A stretch of 64,000 nucleotides of DNA from Semisulcospira habei (GCA_036245525.1 BTPG01000003.1:187876033-187940032), one strand, 5' to 3'. Shown: positions 20,590 through 32,572, numbered from the stretch's first letter. Program-made: numbers and translations. The notes: generated from the sequence alone by a model not told the origin.

Positions 20590-20695
20590 ACCTACGACCC
20601 AGTAAGCAAAGGTCATCGAGCCGACGTAGGCAGCAGTTGGCCCGAGGGCCATCCGCGACCGACATCGGCTAGAGGATCTTTTGCTTACGGTGAAG
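20590..20695. repeat. Family C palindrome, degenerate
   Basis: GTAAGCAAAGGTCATCGAGC at the left and CATCGGCTAGAGGATCTTTTGCTTAC at 20664-20689. The core GGCAGCAGTTGGCCC is shared with other C copies, but the stem has several mismatches. Confidence 0.6.
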
Positions 20696-20807
20696 AATTC
20701 ACGAGCGACCGTTTCTTTTACAGCCTGAGGATGAGGTTGGTTGTTCGTATTTTTATTATTTTTTTTTTTAGATATCCATTGAGGTCTAAGTCACAGGTCT
20801 GGAGACA

Positions 20808-20940
20808 GATCGATAGTTCAAGGGTGGTGTCGGAATAGCTTGGCGCCTGTAGGCGCCAAGCTATTCCGACACCACCCTTGAACTATCACGGTCGATCGAT
20901 ATTCTAGTCGTAGCATGTCACGGCTTTATCATGGGTTAGT
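20808..20940. mobile_element. Hairpin B element with a further end type
   Basis: Hairpin B at 20813-20886 has GGTGTCGGAATAG on the left and CTATTCCGACACC on the right; both arms differ from the usual GCCAGAATAG. The 3' end GGCTTTATCATGGGTTAG is unlike TB1 to TB4. The left terminus is not clear. Confidence 0.75.
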
Positions 20941-20949
20941 CCTCCCTAG

Positions 20950-21300
20950 AACAGGACAAACCCTCTCCCCCTACCCCCCCCCCACCCCTCCCATCCCCAT
21001 GCATCAGCCACCCCAACCCCACCCCCTTCCCTCCCCCTAACCCCTTCATCTTCACCTGTCTGCCCTCTGCTAGCACATGATACGACAACCTCAAGTATTT
21101 TTGAAATTTCCTCCCTCCCCATACCCCAACCGTCTCCTCCATCTCCAGACCCACCCAGTCCACCCCTCCTCCCCAACCACCCCCTCCCCACCTCCCCCCC
21201 TCCCCACCCCCCGGCCCTCTACCCCTTTTTCTCCCCGGCCGAGCCCCTTCACCTTATAGTTGCCTGTCTGCCCTCTGTTAGCGTACGACAGTCTCAGATA
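20950..21300. repeat. Pyrimidine-rich repeat, two tandem units
   Basis: CCTGTCTGCCCTCTG recurs at 21055 and 21262 within CCCCACCC-rich sequence, giving a unit of about 207 bp. ORFs on both strands here are composition artefacts. Confidence 0.65.
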
Positions 21301-21470
21301 TTTCGCAGGAATGAGTAATCTAACTTTCACGCAACCGACCGTTCTCCCCGGCAACCAATATCAAATTCATCTTTTGTATTTATTGCGTCCCCGCTAGCGC
21401 CCAGCGTCCATCCAATATCGTCGTCATCTTTTATGTTAACGGCACTGCACAGGCTTTTCCCGTCCTAACC

Positions 21471-21685
21471 TTAACCCATTGAGCCCCAACGCCCTACAGC
21501 AGGAGACGGATCGACCATGATAATTCAAGGGCAGTGCCGGATTAGCTTGGCGCCTGACGGCGCCAAGCTAACCCGGCACTACCCTTGAATTATCATGCAT
21601 GGCCTATCCATCTCTTGCAGCTGGTACACTATGATATTCGTTAAGTGGCACCTCCAAAAGTTATGGAAATACGGCAGTGGGTTAA
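21471..21685. mobile_element. TB1 hairpin MITE
   Basis: TTAACCCATTGAGCCCCAAC at the left and GGCAGTGGGTTAA at the right. The inverted repeat (21503-21620) has arms of about 55 bp, and both carry GCCGG where other copies have GCCAG. Confidence 0.9.
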
Positions 21686-22090
21686 TGGGCTACAGAGATT
21701 TGTCCTATGGCGGGTTTTGATTGCTAAAATTCGCGGCTACGCCGGTTTTCAATGTTGTCTTGCCTCAGCTAAGACTGCTCTGCCCTGCTATCACAATCCA
21801 TGCAAATATTCAAAAACTTAACAGAGGTTTCCTACTGCGCCTTGTGCGCAACGGGCGATCTGTCTTGCGTACAGGGGAGACTGATAAAGAGCAGAAAGAA
21901 ATCTTTCACTTTACGACATTCAAAATGTATTATCTCATTCAGCCAGACGGCCGTATTTCTCACATTTTGGAGGCGTCATCTAATGACTATGCACCAGTTG
22001 GAGGAGATGTGTCGGCGATAAGCTAATCTGGCGCTGCCCTTGAATTATCATGGTCGACCCATCTCTTGCTGTAGTGCGTCAGGGCTGAAT

Positions 22091-23567
22091 TACTTACTTA
22101 CTTACGCCTGTCACCCCTACCCGGGTATAGGCCGTCGACGAGAGACCTCCAGCAACTCCTGTCCTGTGCTTCTCCTTCGATTCTACTCCAGGTGGTTCCC
22201 AGTCTCTTGATGTCTGCTTGGAGGTCTCGACGCCAGGAGTTTCTCGGCCTACCTCTTTTCCTCTTTCCCTGGGGGTTCCATGACAATGCCTGCCTAGTGA
22301 TACTGGAAGCTGGCTTTCTCAGACTGTGACCGATCCATCCCCATCTTCTTCGCCCAATTTCATTCTCTGCTGTTATCTGCTCTGTTCTCTCCCAGAGTCT
22401 GACGTTGCTGATCTTCTCTGGCCAGTGGATTTTCAAAATTCTTCTAAGGCAACTGTTCATGAAGGTCTGTACTCTGTTGACTGTGGTTTTTGTCAATCTC
22501 CATGTCTCTGCTCCATATAGGAGAACTGCTTTTACATTGAAGTTGAAAATCCGGACTTTGGTGTGTTGTGACAGCTCTCTGGAACTCCACACTTTTTTCA
22601 ACTGGAGAAAGGCTGCTCTGGCTTTACCGATTCGTGCTCTGACATCTGCATCAGTGCCGCCTTTTTTGTCTATGATGCTCCCGAGATAGGTGAAGGACTC
22701 CACCTCCTCCAACGGGGTGCCAGCAAGCAAGACTGGTTCTTCCCTGGTTGCGTTCAGCCTCATTGTCTTTGTTTTCTGTTTGTGAATGGTGAGGCCCACT
22801 TGGGACGAGATGTCAGCAAGCCTCGTGGTCTTGTCCTGCATTTGTTGATGAGTGTGGGACAGTAATGCCAAGTCGTCTGCAAAATCGAGGTCGTCAAGCT
22901 GTGTCCACAGTGTCCACTGTATTCCACTTCGTCTGTGCTCTGTGGTCATCTTCATGACCCAGTCTATGGCCAGTAGGAAGAGGAACGGAGACAGCAGACA
23001 CCCCTGCCTGACACCAGTTCTGACCTGGAGCTCTCTAGTGAACTGCCCTTCGTGGATCACGCGACATGTCATGCCATCATAGCTGCTCTTGATCAGGCGG
23101 ACGAGCTCTGTGGGTACACCGTAGTGTCGTAGGAGTTTCCACAGAGTCTCTCGGTCCACGCTGTCAAATGCTTTCTCATAATCCACAAAGTTGACGTACA
23201 GCGGGGAGCTCCACTCCAGAGACTGTTCCACGATGATGCGGAGAGTGGCGATCTGGTCTGTACATGATCGGTTCTTCCTGAATCCTGCTTGCTGGTCTCT
23301 CAGCTGGGGGTCAACGGAGCTCTTCATTCTCTCTAGGATGATCCTGTTGAAGACCTTTCCTGGTACTGACAGCAAGGTGATTCCTCTGTAGTTGGAACAC
23401 TTGCTGAGGTCGGCTTTCTTGGGAAGCTTGATTAGGTACCCCTCCTTCCAGTCAGCTGGCATCACCTCCTCTTCCCAGATCTTTCCAAACAGTGGGTACA
23501 GCATCTCAACTGTTGTCTCTAGGTCTGCTTTCAGAGACTCCGCTGGGATGCCATCTGGCCCTGCTGC
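22091..23567 (-). mobile_element. 5'-truncated RTE-like LINE, same family as 1716-5021
   Basis: Flanked by TGCGTCAGGGCTGAAT on both sides (22075-22090 and 23565-23580). The first three bases, TGC, also belong to the LINE, so the 5' junction used microhomology. It has the same (GTAA)n tail. I count about ten substitutions against the full copy over 1.47 kb. Confidence 0.93.
22098..23504 (-). pseudogene. Truncated LINE reverse transcriptase ORF
   Basis: A 468-residue open frame corresponding to residues 537-1004 of the full copy. It keeps FVDYEKAFD, GVRQGCLLSP and FADD but lacks the endonuclease. The Met start is internal and incidental. Differences from the full copy include K to E, I to T, L to V, S to F and G to A. 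It cannot mobilise itself without the endonuclease. Confidence 0.92.
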
Positions 23568-23630
23568 GTCAGGGCTGAATGGGTTAAGTAAATGTAGCCT
23601 TTTTGTCCAGCATTACTGGAAGATATACTA

Positions 23631-23927
<297 letters not shown>

Positions 23928-24267
23928 TTACATTGCCCAGCAGCTATGGTGCTTCATACAATGGGTCCTTCCCCGGGGGGGTTCCAGCAGAGGAAATTTC
24001 ATTCCCAATTTCTCAGCCTCTGAATAAGTAGTGGTATCGGGGAAGTATCGCTAAAGGGCTCAAGTTCGCTATTTTCTGGCGTGAATTTCCTCCACATAAC
24101 AACACCAAGGGTACATTATGTATATACAGTATTGCGGGTATTGTATGGTGCTAGTTACTTGTATTACATCACCCCATTCCCCCCCCCCACCCCCCACCCC
24201 GGCCCACCGTCACCATCCTCGCCTTACCTCTACAGCGATTAAAGCTTCATGTGAAAGCATCGGCGCC

Positions 24268-24450
24268 TTAACCCATTCAACCCTGACGCAATACAGCAGG
24301 AGATGGGTCGACCATGATAGTTCAAGCGTAGTGCCTATCGGCGCCAAGCTAATCTGGCACTACCCTTGAATTATCATGGTCGATCTATCTTCTGCAACTG
24401 ATCATAATCGTTAGATGACGCCTCCAAAATTTGGGAGATACTGCCGTGTA
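24268..24450. mobile_element. TB1 hairpin MITE, internal deletion
   Basis: TTAACCCATTCAACCCTGAC at the left. The left hairpin arm jumps from GTAGTGCC to TATCGGCGCCAAGC, losing about 25 bp. The right end is replaced by a (TTG)n tract at about 24450-24500. Confidence 0.8.
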
Positions 24451-24663
24451 TTATTATTATTGTTGTGATGTTGTTGTTGTTGTTGTTTTGTTGTTAAGCG
24501 GTGGTTTCTACAAATGGCTGATCAACACACATTTTTAGATGTGTGCTGATCTTCACATGCGCGCCAAACAACCCTGGGTAGAAAAGGTGGTCTACTGAAT
24601 AAAATACCCCCGACGACCAATAAAACCTACAATTACACCTGCGCTCACGGCCGTATGAACCCT

Positions 24664-24853
24664 GGCACACACACACACACACACACGCGCGCGCTCGCAC
24701 GCACACACACACACACACACACATGTACACACGTGTGTGCGTGCGTGCGTGCGTGCGTGTGTGTGTGTGTGTGCGTGCGCGTGTGCGTGCGCGAGCGTGT
24801 GTGTGTGCGTGTGTGCGTGCGCGAGCGTGTGTGTGTGTGCGTGCGTGTGTGCG
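24664..24853. repeat. (CA)n and (GTGC)n microsatellites
   Basis: CA to 24725, an ACACGTGTGT dyad, then GTGC/GTGT repeats with two near-identical units containing GTGCGCGAGCG. The switch of strand composition makes it an inverted structure. Confidence 0.9.
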
Positions 24854-25142
24854 GTCTGGCGGACACAGAAAGCGCTTCGATAATGGCTGAAACAATAACG
24901 TGTGGGACCTTGAGACCTCATAAAGCACAAACTATTTCCAGTAATGCTCGTGATGTATGGCCGCGCATTTCATGCACCATGGATCACGGGCATACCACGC
25001 GTTATTCACGACAGCCCAAAAATGGATTACATCCGCCGGAAATCGCTCCCATGGTGTTTTGGTAAATCTACCACAGAAAACTGAGACCTTCCCTTAGACG
25101 CATTCAATAGCTGTCTATTTTTATTCACACCTGAAAGCTCTA

Positions 25143-25195
25143 TCCAGACCAAAAAGGCAACACTGAAGCATGTAAAAAGTAAAGAAATTAACACA
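25143..25195 (+). repeat. Family D terminal fragment
   Basis: TCCAGACCAAAAAGGCAACACTG resembles the family D start at 58262 and 60078, and is followed by AAAAAGTAAAGAAATTAAC. Only one arm is present. The unannotated sequence 24854-25142 shows nothing else. Confidence 0.5.
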
Positions 25196-25961
25196 TTTAG
25201 CGCCATGGAGGCGCTTATCATGGTGGTAAATCTGGACAGTACAGCCATTGCGTTTGGGATGGAAATCAGCGCAGAGAAGACCAAACTGATGATCAATAAC
25301 GACATTGGCATTGGCACTGAAATCATGGTTGGGGGCCAAAAACTGGAAACAGTTTAAAAAATTCAAATACTTAGGAGCCATTGTGACAGATGAGGGATCA
25401 AAACCAGAAATATTGTCCAAGATCGCGCTGACAAGACTGAAGACAATATGGAAGGACATAAACACAACACTCTGCTCCAAGATCAGACGGATGCGCTCCT
25501 TAGTCATCTCAGTGTGTTTATATGCCTGTGAGTCATGGACCCTCACAGCAGACCTCGAAAGGAGGACACAAGCCACTGAAATGAGATGTTTTCGAAGGCT
25601 GCTTGACATTTCGTACAGAGATCACATCACGAACGAGGAAGTGGGAAGCAGAATCAGGCAAGCCATCGGGCCCTATATAGACCTTTTAGCCATTGTGAAA
25701 AAACGCAAACTGAAGTGGTATGGGCATGTTACGCAATCAGCAGGGTTTGCCAAGACAATCCTGCAAGGCACTGTGCAAGGAGGGCGAAGGAGAGGAAGAC
25801 AGAGAAAAAGATGGGAAGACATTATCTCAGAGTGGACAGGACTGAAGCTGAGCGACACACTAAGAATGGCAGAGAACAGAGTGGAATGGAGGGAGCTGGT
25901 AGTCACGTCATCAGTGGTGCCCCAACGGTCGGCAAGACTATGGGATAGAATGAATGAATGA
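25196..25961 (+). pseudogene. C-terminal part of LINE reverse transcriptase, frameshifted
   Basis: Residues such as ISAEKTKLMI (about 25260-25295) and GQKLETV are in one frame. KKFKYLGAIVTDEG continues in another after an extra T near 25356. From there the frame is open to the stop, with CLYACESWTLTADLERR, RCFRRLLDISYRDHITNEEV, KKRKLKWYGHV and RGRQRKRWEDII, the usual order after the RT palm in RTE-type ORFs. The stop codon TGA lies inside the GAAT tail. The catalytic motifs A and C lie upstream and are lost. Confidence 0.88.
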
Positions 25962-26005
25962 ATGAATGAATGAATGAATGAATGAATGAATGAATGAATG
26001 AATGA
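25196..26005 (+). mobile_element. 5'-truncated RTE-like LINE, different family
   Basis: Coding remains run to 25961 and pass straight into a (GAAT)n tail (25950-26005). Its protein differs clearly from the 1727-4741 family, so this is a second RTE-like lineage. No target duplication was found. Confidence 0.85.
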
Positions 26006-26567
26006 TACTTTATTTCTCAAGGATGGAAACAATAGGCCCACAGGCCTCTTTTCGTGTTTGTCCTTGCTAAACTACAACATTAAAAACAACATTAAAACAA
26101 CATGTTAACAGCACAAACAAGCGGCTACACCCACAGGTCACTTGTGTTACATTCCGAGATAAGTTCACAAGTCGCTGAACGTTACATGAACGTTACATGC
26201 ACACACACACACACACATCAATTGACAGGGTCGGGGGGGGGGGGGGGGAGGGGGCGTTGTAAAGTGAGTGTTTATAGACAGCTACTGCGCGCTTATGATA
26301 CAGCTGCTCTTGTGTAGGAATATAGTGAACAGGCAAAAGAGAAGAGAGATAATAAAAACTAACAAGTGCAAAACGGAAGACCACAACAAGTTGATGCGTT
26401 AAAAAAGGAAATCATTGACTTGGGAGAGAGAGAGATGATGATGATGATGATGATGATGATAACTCTGACATTGACAAGTGACACACTGATGCTGACGCTC
26501 ATTTGAGTCAGTTCTGATACGCATTTTGTGCTGACCAAAATCGTTATTTTATAAAAAATTAAATTAA

Positions 26568-26875
<308 letters not shown>

Positions 26876-26878
26876 GCG

Positions 26879-27077
26879 CCATGGGTGCATTTCCCGAATT
26901 TTGAAAGTGTTACTTAAAGACTATGTACCAGTTGCAGGAAGTGGATTGACCGTGATAATTCAAGGGTAGTGCCAGATTATCTTGGCGCCTAAAGGCGCCA
27001 AGCTAATCTGGCACTACCCTTGAATTATCATGGTCAATCAATCTCCTGCGGTAGGGTGTTGGCGCTGAAAGGGTTAA
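26879..27077. mobile_element. TB1 hairpin MITE abutting GATA array
   Basis: The left terminus is replaced by the GATA repeat. GTGCATTTCCCGAATTTTG, hairpin B (26933-27052, arms about 55 bp) and GGCGCTGAAAGGGTTAA follow. Confidence 0.85.
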
Positions 27078-27412
27078 TGCCAAAGAATGAAACCCGCTTT
27101 GGCAGAACAATCACAAAACGTACCAAATGGGAGCGAACATTCACGACAGCGGAAAAGTGGATTACATCCGAAAGAAATCGGATGTTTGCGCAGTTCTCTC
27201 CCTTATCAGTGCCTTTTCTTACCATCTTTGTGCTTGCTCTTCGAAGGCGTGCTTCTTTATTTGTTGGTCATCCTTTTTTTAACTCCATCGTAATCTGCAG
27301 CGAGGAAAATTCCTTCGAGGTTTATTTTTTTCCAGAAGCAGACTTTTCGTACATTAAGTAGCCTTCTAAGGTATAGCAGATCCTGTTTGGAGCAGTGACC
27401 TTTTTTTGCAAT

Positions 27413-27545
27413 AAACATAGTCTTAAATGGCAGGTGCTCCCTCAAGAAAAGCCTTGAATGACAAAAAGTGTCACCTGTCATTAAAGACCACCATTTAGGT
27501 CTGCAGCCACCTAAATGATGGTCTTTAATGGCAGGCCGTGAACAA
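27413..27545. repeat. Family G palindrome
   Basis: CTGTCATTAAAGACCACCAT with its inverse at 27506-27534, and weaker outer pairing. A related hairpin is at 44505-44567. Confidence 0.7.
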
Positions 27546-27739
27546 AGAACAGGGTGGTCGCTGAAAACATGTTCTGCTGTATCTGTCTAAGTGACTAGTT
27601 AGCTATAGAGAGATAAGGAGTGATGTCGTAAAGACATACACTAGTGTGACGAAAACAAAGCTGACGCACATACATATGACACAACGGCATCAAAAATAGG
27701 GTGAGGGTTTCATCCCAGAGTTTATTTTATTGCCGTTCA

Positions 27740-27860
27740 GCCGTTGTTTTTAACACATACCAAACAAGCAGACAAACGGTCAGATCCCCTGCCCTCTCCT
27801 ATCAAGCAGTCAGTCGCCAGCCCACATAAATATACGTAGATAAATAACAAGACGCTCATA
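27740..27860 (+). repeat. Dispersed repeat S
   Basis: GTCAGATCCCCTGCCCTCTC, then TCAAGCAGTCAGTCGCCAGC. Related copies are at 45712-45790 (same strand) and 55795-55905 (inverse). Origin unknown. Confidence 0.7.
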
Positions 27861-28047
27861 TGCATCCCTTTTGTTTGTAAGACTTGGAATGCATGTAGCA
27901 AATGGATCATTACAGAAAACAAACTTCAAGCCAACTTTTTCCGGTTAACGTAACCTCTAAGATTTGGGCTGAAATAGGATTCCCAGACTTACATACAATC
28001 AGGCAGACACATATGCGTGTGCATGTTTTTACAGACGGCATAGGAAT

Positions 28048-28602
<555 letters not shown>

Positions 28603-28869
28603 GGAATAATGTGAACGAATATTTCAAGGGGCCGATTAATTAAGCGTCATGGGTGGGTTTCCAACTTCTGCTTTCGGGCACTTTCAACTAAAATATATCA
28701 AGATAAACAGATAAACAATACTGCCTTTCCAGATTCTCAAAATGTCAAAACAACTGGTAGAGGTAGGAAGCAACAAAAGAAACTTTGGGATGCGATCCTC
28801 CTCTTGTTTCTCAGTATTGTTGCTGATCGCCGGCACTTCAGTGTAAGCGGCCAAATTTATTGACAACTA

Positions 28870-28975
28870 CCCAGTACGCTGACGGTCATCGGGCCGACGT
28901 CGGCCGCTGTTGGCCCGCGCACGGCTGTGCGCGGGCCAACAGCGGCCAACGTCGGCCAGATTACCTCTGCTGGCT
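28870..28975. repeat. Family C palindrome
   Basis: GGGCCGACGTCGGCCGCTGT, then TTGGCCCGCGCACGG, meets an inverse copy. The inner arms (about 28890-28962) are nearly perfect and very GC-rich. Confidence 0.85.
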
Positions 28976-29000
28976 AGTCTCTTCCGAGAGCTGATTCATA

Positions 29001-29215
29001 TTAACCCGTTTATAAGGGAATTTTTTTTTAACACACCCAACTGCAAGAGATATAGATCCTCATGAGCTAAGGCAGCTGCGGGAGGTCATGAGGATATATG
29101 CCTCTTGCTGACACCACTTTGAATCCATGTTCCTAGGACAGCCAGGGCGGCTTGTTGATGAACTGACGAAGACTGCAGAAAAACAGTTTCCGTCCACGGG
29201 CACTGAACGGCTTAA
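29001..29215. mobile_element. TA hairpin MITE
   Basis: TTAACCCGTTTATAAGGG at the left and GGGCACTGAACGGCTTAA at the right. Hairpin A at 29043-29108 has an eroded loop region. The spacer GAAGACTGCAGAAAAACAG is typical. Confidence 0.87.
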
Positions 29216-29495
29216 AAAGAGGGAACAGTGTGCACGTGCTGGCGACCAAACAAATGGAACGGGTCTGTATATGTCACTGACCACAAAGACGCTGGAATAA
29301 ACTGTACGAGGAAACACTTCGTTTCACGCTGCGTAGCATGCTGTTTTCCGGGAAGATGTCAAAACCACATGATGAGCGGACAGAGACACAAACAGATCCT
29401 CGTGAACCACCACCAGCCCAACTCTTGTCCACACTGGTTGTGCTCTTCGATTCGCTACTGCAGAGAGTGGGACATCCAGTATGCCTCTAAGCTAG

Positions 29496-29562
29496 TAAGA
29501 GGCACCCACCCTCGTGAACCCCTGCCGTTCTGCAGGGGTTCACGAGGGTGTGTGCCTCTTGC
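29496..29562. repeat. Hairpin A variant with fully matched novel arms
   Basis: Left ACCCTCGTGAACCCCTGC, right GCAGGGGTTCACGAGGGT. At least four differences from the common stem ATCCTCATGAGCCCCCGC are present in complementary form on both arms. TA ends are not seen. Sequence 29216-29495 shows no gene. Confidence 0.88.
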
Positions 29563-29814
29563 TGGCTCACAGAAATCATGTCATACTCTGTTTCATCAGA
29601 TGGAGGATCTTTCGTGATTTTTCTTTCCATTATATGCTGTCTAGAGTAATTTAAAATCCAGACCAGAAAAAGTGATTGCCAAGCGTGTAAAACTGACTTT
29701 TTATCTGAATGAATTGGTCTAGCTCTTGTCACAATCCGTTTCAAATGATGGAGGGGGGGGGGGGGGGTGGTATCTCTTGTGCCTTTTTTTCCGAATACAC
29801 ACTAAAAACAAATT

Positions 29815-29937
29815 GTTCAAGAGTGGTACCAGAACAGCTCCAGGGTGGTGCTAAGATATCCTAGCACCACCCTTGAACTGTCATGGCCTTCAACTATCAT
29901 AATCTTCTGGTAGTGCCCCAGAGCTAAATGGGTTTAA
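29815..29937. mobile_element. Hairpin B element, rearranged
   Basis: GTTCAAGAGTGGTACCAGAA, then a shortened inner stem (GGTGGTGCTAAGATATCC with inverse) and AACTATCATAATC. The right end AGCTAAATGGGTTTAA is shared with the TA element that follows. The left end is uncertain. Confidence 0.65.
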
Positions 29938-30191
29938 CCCTTTCAGTGCCAGTAATAGCAAATCGAGTTTCTGAAATCTTTTTTAAATGCATCTCTAATT
30001 TCTACAGAGCCCCATCCGTCCGAGGCACATGGATACAAGGTGGTTCCAGCAAGAGACATAGATCCTCATGAGCCCCCGCAACTGTGGGGGCTCATGAGGA
30101 TCTGTGTCTCTTGCTGATAGATTGTTTGCAGGGTGTTTTTTGTTTTGTTTTCGTTTGTTTGTTTTTTTCCTCTCGGTATTGAAAGGGTTTA
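29934..30191. mobile_element. TA hairpin MITE
   Basis: TTAACCCTTTCAGTGCCAGT at the left and TCGGTATTGAAAGGGTTTAG at the right. Hairpin A at 30049-30114 is nearly perfect. A (GTTT)n-rich insert precedes the right end. Confidence 0.88.
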
Positions 30192-30220
30192 GCGTATATT
30201 GACATTTCATATACTAATTT

Positions 30221-30894
30221 CCCAGCTCCCTCCCTCTCTCCACCTTCAACTCGACAGCACCTCCATCTCCCTCTCTGACTCGGTCAAGAACCTTGGCGTT
30301 ATCCTCGATTCTTCTCTTTCCATGACCAGCTTCGTCTCCGCCACGGCCCAGGCATGTTATTTCCACCTCCGCCGCATCAGTCAGATCAGAAAATACCTCA
30401 CTACCGAAGCTGCCACCAAACTCGCTGTCTCTCTCATCTTATCTCGCATCGACTACTGCAACTCTCTCCTTTCCGGCCTTCCTCACTCCACCACTCTCAC
30501 TCTCCAGCGCGTCCAGAACAATGCTGCCTGCCTCGCCCTCAGAAAGAAAAAATCCGACCACATCACTCCCCTGCTCAAGCTCCTTCACTGGCTCCCCATC
30601 CCCCAACGCATCCAATACAAGATTCTGTCTCTCTGCTACAAATCCCTGAACAACTACGCTCCTGCCTATCTCTCCAACTTACTTCACCCCTACACTCCTC
30701 CCCGCTCCCTCCGCTCCGCCTCCGACCCTCTCCGCCTCCTCATCCCCCGCACCAAACTCAGCACTTTCGGCCCCCGCTCCTTCTCAGTATACGGTCCATC
30801 CACCTGGAACGCTCTCCCACTCTTTCTCCGTCAGAAACACTCGCTCTCCTCCTTCCAGTCCGCCCTCAAAACTCACCTCTTTCAACAGTTCTAG
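30221..30894 (+). pseudogene. C-terminal part of CR1/L2-like reverse transcriptase
   Basis: An open frame of about 225 residues that starts inside the element and runs to a genuine stop. It carries VKNLGVILDSSLSM, ACYFHLRRISQIRKYLT, SRIDYCNSLLSGLPHSTTL, LQRVQNNAACLALR, LLHWLPIPQRIQYKIL and FGPRSFSVYGPSTWNALP, the conserved order of the region after the RT palm in CR1/L2/Jockey-type ORF2 proteins. The motif with the YADD box and the endonuclease are missing, so it is inactive. Confidence 0.92.
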
Positions 30895-31078
30895 CACTAT
30901 ATAACCACACTCCCCACCCCAAGCTGACCGTCGTAATGTTTTTTCACTTTTTGTGTTACGTGAGTCATTGTCTAAAGCGTGCGCATGCGTGTGCGAGTTG
31001 TGAGTGCGCGCTTAGAGTTATAATTATTATAAGATAAGCGCATTATAAATACCGTAATTATTATTATTATTATTATTA
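30221..31078 (+). mobile_element. CR1/L2-like LINE, 5'-truncated copy 1
   Basis: The body matches the copies at 34644-36267 and 43554-44177. The 3' UTR has a GCGCTTA/TAAGCGC stem-loop (31008-31041), then TACCGTAATTATTATT and an ATT tail. A 3' stem-loop is known in L2-clade LINEs such as UnaL2. A possible short TAATTT duplication flanks it. Confidence 0.85.
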
Positions 31079-31590
31079 ATTTAATTGCCTCCCCTTACCC
31101 TCGGCAAGAGTGTCGCTGGTCTTAAATAATCGGATTTTTTTGGGCTGTATTAATTTTTATTATTATTTTCAGATGCACTGCTTGAATTAAAACAAATAAA
31201 AAGAGAGGGTATCCCTGTTGCTCTGGCGTCGAACTCAAGCCTGGTGGGTCGAGGATTCCAGTCCTGATAATGAAAATAATAAAATGCTTTAACATTTTTC
31301 GAAGCCTAAGTCTTTGAATTCACATTCAGTGTGAAAACCACAGGTTCATGTCGAAAAGAAACGCATGTTTTTCGATGTTCAGTATCGATCTTTTCAACTA
31401 CAAAAAAAGTCGAACAGAAGAGATTGATACACATTGTAAAAACATGTTTCGACCAACCTAGTGATCAAAGAATGCAAAGCAAAAAGGTGACCTCCAAGCG
31501 TGTAAAATACAACAACAATTTCAAAGATAGAAACACGCTTTAAAAGGTCACGCAAATAACGGATACTATTCAACAGGACAAGTATCTTTT
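31079..31590. other. Non-coding, with a family D-like inverted repeat
   Basis: At 31484-31550 AAAAAGGTGACCTCCAAGCG is answered by AAACACGCTTTAAAAGGTCAC, which resembles the family D ends. The remainder shows nothing recognisable. Confidence 0.5.
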
Positions 31591-31805
31591 TTAAATCTGT
31601 TAGACCCAACGCCCTACAGGAGGAGAGAGATGGACCATGATAATCCAAGGGTAATGCCAGATTAGCTAGCCGCCTGATGGCGCCAAGCTCATCTGGCACT
31701 ACCCTTGAATTATCATGGTCAGTCCATCTCCTGCAACGGGTACATAGTCGGTAGGTGACACCTTACAAATTGTAGGATATGTGACCTTGGGGTTAAATGG
31801 GTTAA
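31591..31805. mobile_element. TB1 hairpin MITE
   Basis: TTAAATCTGTTAGACCCAAC at the left and GGGGTTAAATGGGTTAA at the right. Hairpin B with outer arms spans 31620-31735. The left terminus is more decayed than the right. The right TTAA is shared with the 34-bp palindrome. Confidence 0.85.
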
Positions 31806-31835
31806 CTCATTTGCGGCTGGCAGCGAATGAGTTAA
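31802..31835. mobile_element. 34-bp minimal TTAA palindrome
   Basis: TTAACTCATTTGCGGCTGGC is followed at once by AGCGAATGAGTTAA. Ends and stem match the 62-bp element at 8516-8577, with most of the inner stem deleted. Confidence 0.75.
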
Positions 31836-32196
31836 AATACCATTACGCATAAATCTGAAGACACATTTCAGCACAATTTGTGTTTGTTGTGCCTTGTCGA
31901 CACACCTAATGAACTTTCATAGCAGTTTAGACACGCAGCAAAAGCACACGCGTATTTGCACTTACTTATTCTGAGCGTGTCCATCTATTTTTAGCTGTTT
32001 ATCGTACTGAAAGCGTTGTATTTATAGAACGGAGCAAGGATTCGTTGTCAGGTTACTTGATATAAAGACGACGTGTGCTGAACTGGATTCGCCTGTGTCT
32101 AAATAAACCATGACTAGACCTGTGTGTAGCGTTTCGTAAGGCATCTGTTACAAAAAGTGTACCTTTGAACAGTTAAGGCGGTAGTGAGCCTTTAAG
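31832..32196 (+). repeat. Dispersed repeat R, copy 2
   Basis: Homologous to 8149-8519. It carries the unoccupied CCTTTAAGCG at 32189-32198, where copy 1 holds the 62-bp palindrome. Confidence 0.8.
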
Positions 32197-32488
32197 CGTG
32201 CTTCCATTTTAGTTGGAGATTTTTTGTTCAGTTCTAGAAAGGAATGAAGCCTAAGCCACCGAATGTCAACCGAGTCAAAGTGTTTAGGTCAGCGTCGCAC
32301 GCATGTCTCCAGGTCATACGTCATAACACATGCGTCAGTTTTCTCCGAGATTTCTAAACGCATAGTGCAGAACAAAAATTAATGCAGCATCAGCTGACAT
32401 TTTCCCCGCATCTCTCGTTTTTAGACCGATTTGTATGCATGGGTTTGGGAATAAACCGCCACGCCGCCGGTATAGCAGTAAGAGAAAG
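32197..32488. other. Non-coding, nothing recognised
   Basis: No ORF, hairpin or repeat that I recognise. Confidence 0.4.
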
Positions 32489-32572
32489 GCCATCGGGCCG
32501 AAATCGGCCGCAGTGGGCCCGCGCACGGCCGCTTGCGACTTTAGCCCGATGACCTCCTGCGCACTGGGAGTG
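32489..32572. repeat. Family C palindrome, degenerate
   Basis: AAGGCCATCGGGCCGAAATC at the left and TAGCCCGATGACCTCCTGCG at the right. The central stem has mismatches. Confidence 0.7.

Larger units (their letters stand above)
21937..23587. mobile_element. TB1 MITE split by a truncated LINE
   Basis: CTCATTCAGCCAGACGGCCG and the flank ATTTTGGAGGCGTCATCTAA at the left, the right half of hairpin B at 22015-22050, then CGTCAGGGCTGAAT, the LINE, and GGGTTAA at 23581-23587. The left hairpin arm is missing, so the element was damaged independently of the LINE insertion. Confidence 0.8.

Noticed and set aside
30354..31037. 227-codon Pro/Ser-rich ORF overlapping the LINE copy
   Set aside because: Wrong-frame reading of the CR1/L2-like reverse transcriptase. 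The frame with VKNLGVILDSS is the conserved one.
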